Notes under the pieces: generated by a model
Seen by the model: the letters and a program-made list of their open reading frames with translations, nothing else
What the model was told of the DNA's origin: nothing
Database searches by the model: none
Part shown: one piece after another, positions 6,603 through 6,634 of the stretch
Numbering within the stretch: the first letter of the stretch is position 1
Layout: every line of letters starts with the position of its first letter
Assembly: GCA_003535955.1 (NCBI GenBank)
Contig: DPZM01000182.1
Coordinates: 1 to 6,634 of the forward strand
Source: Lachnospiraceae bacterium
Lineage (GTDB): Bacteria; Bacillota; Clostridia; Lachnospirales; Lachnospiraceae
DNA length: 6,634 bases
Reading direction: 5' to 3'
Made by a program: the position numbers and the translations under genes

Positions 6603-6610
6603 AAACGTTA
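6591..6610 (+). repeat. Imperfect inverted repeat, possible operator
   Basis: TAATGTT (6591-6597) and AACGTTA (6604-6610) are inverted with a 6-base centre; six of seven positions pair by Watson-Crick rules and the seventh is a T/G mismatch. The repeat covers the candidate -10 element, where a dimeric repressor would block transcription. It does not match the Rex operator pattern. Short AT-rich repeats arise by chance, so confidence is low. Confidence 0.3.
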
Positions 6611-6627
6611 GTGCAAAGAAGAGAGAA

Positions 6628-6632
6628 AGAGG
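6628..6632 (+). promoter_or_regulatory. Probable ribosome binding site for a gene starting just beyond the window
   Basis: The last 20 bases are almost all purines and include AGAGG at 6628-6632, matching the core of the anti-Shine-Dalgarno complement. Given the dense co-directional layout, a start codon within about ten bases beyond 6634 is expected. The gene itself is not visible. Confidence 0.5.
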
Positions 6633-6634
6633 AA

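Noticed and set aside
6568..6634. Rho-independent terminator after alr
   Set aside because: No GC-rich stem followed by a T tract is present; the only inverted repeat is AT-rich with an A-rich centre and no following T run.

Overview
The window is a stretch of chromosomal housekeeping and metabolic DNA from a bacterium, most probably an anaerobic member of the Clostridia, perhaps Lachnospiraceae. This assignment is an inference. It rests on a Re-type citrate synthase paired with a eukaryotic-type NADP isocitrate dehydrogenase, a Firmicutes-type Rex repressor, strong purine-rich Shine-Dalgarno sites, frequent AGG/AGA and ATA codons, and GTG and TTG starts. No mobile element, CRISPR array, tRNA or rRNA is visible.

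All six genes lie on the + strand, packed head to tail with gaps of 25, 16, 19 and 2 bases and then an 8-base overlap, so they could form one long transcript. From left to right they are: (1) a citrate synthase of the isopropylmalate/homocitrate synthase fold, whose reading frame is still open at the left edge and so is probably cut at its 5' end; (2) NADP-dependent isocitrate dehydrogenase; (3) Rex, the NADH/NAD+-sensing repressor; (4) a 215-residue lysine/glutamate-rich coiled-coil protein of unknown function; (5) a bifunctional NAD(P)HX epimerase/dehydratase (Nnr); (6) alanine racemase (Alr). The last 67 bases are non-coding. They hold a candidate promoter, an imperfect inverted repeat over its -10 region and a purine-rich ribosome binding site for a gene that starts just beyond the window.

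The first two enzymes fit the oxidative arm of a partial TCA cycle that makes 2-oxoglutarate and NADPH for glutamate synthesis; the aconitase step would have to be encoded elsewhere, possibly just upstream. Rex reads the NADH/NAD+ ratio and Nnr repairs damaged NAD(P)H, so the middle of the cluster has a nicotinamide-cofactor theme. Alr supplies D-alanine for the cell wall and probably sits here through ordinary operon packing.

I see no clear undescribed system. The observations most worth a second look are the uncharacterised coiled-coil gene between rex and nnr, an in-frame A_AAA_AAG slippery heptamer at the end of the citrate synthase gene whose -1 frame ends exactly on the isocitrate dehydrogenase start codon, altered signature motifs in the Nnr dehydratase domain, a terminator-like hairpin just upstream of alr, and the inverted repeat in the right-hand intergenic region.
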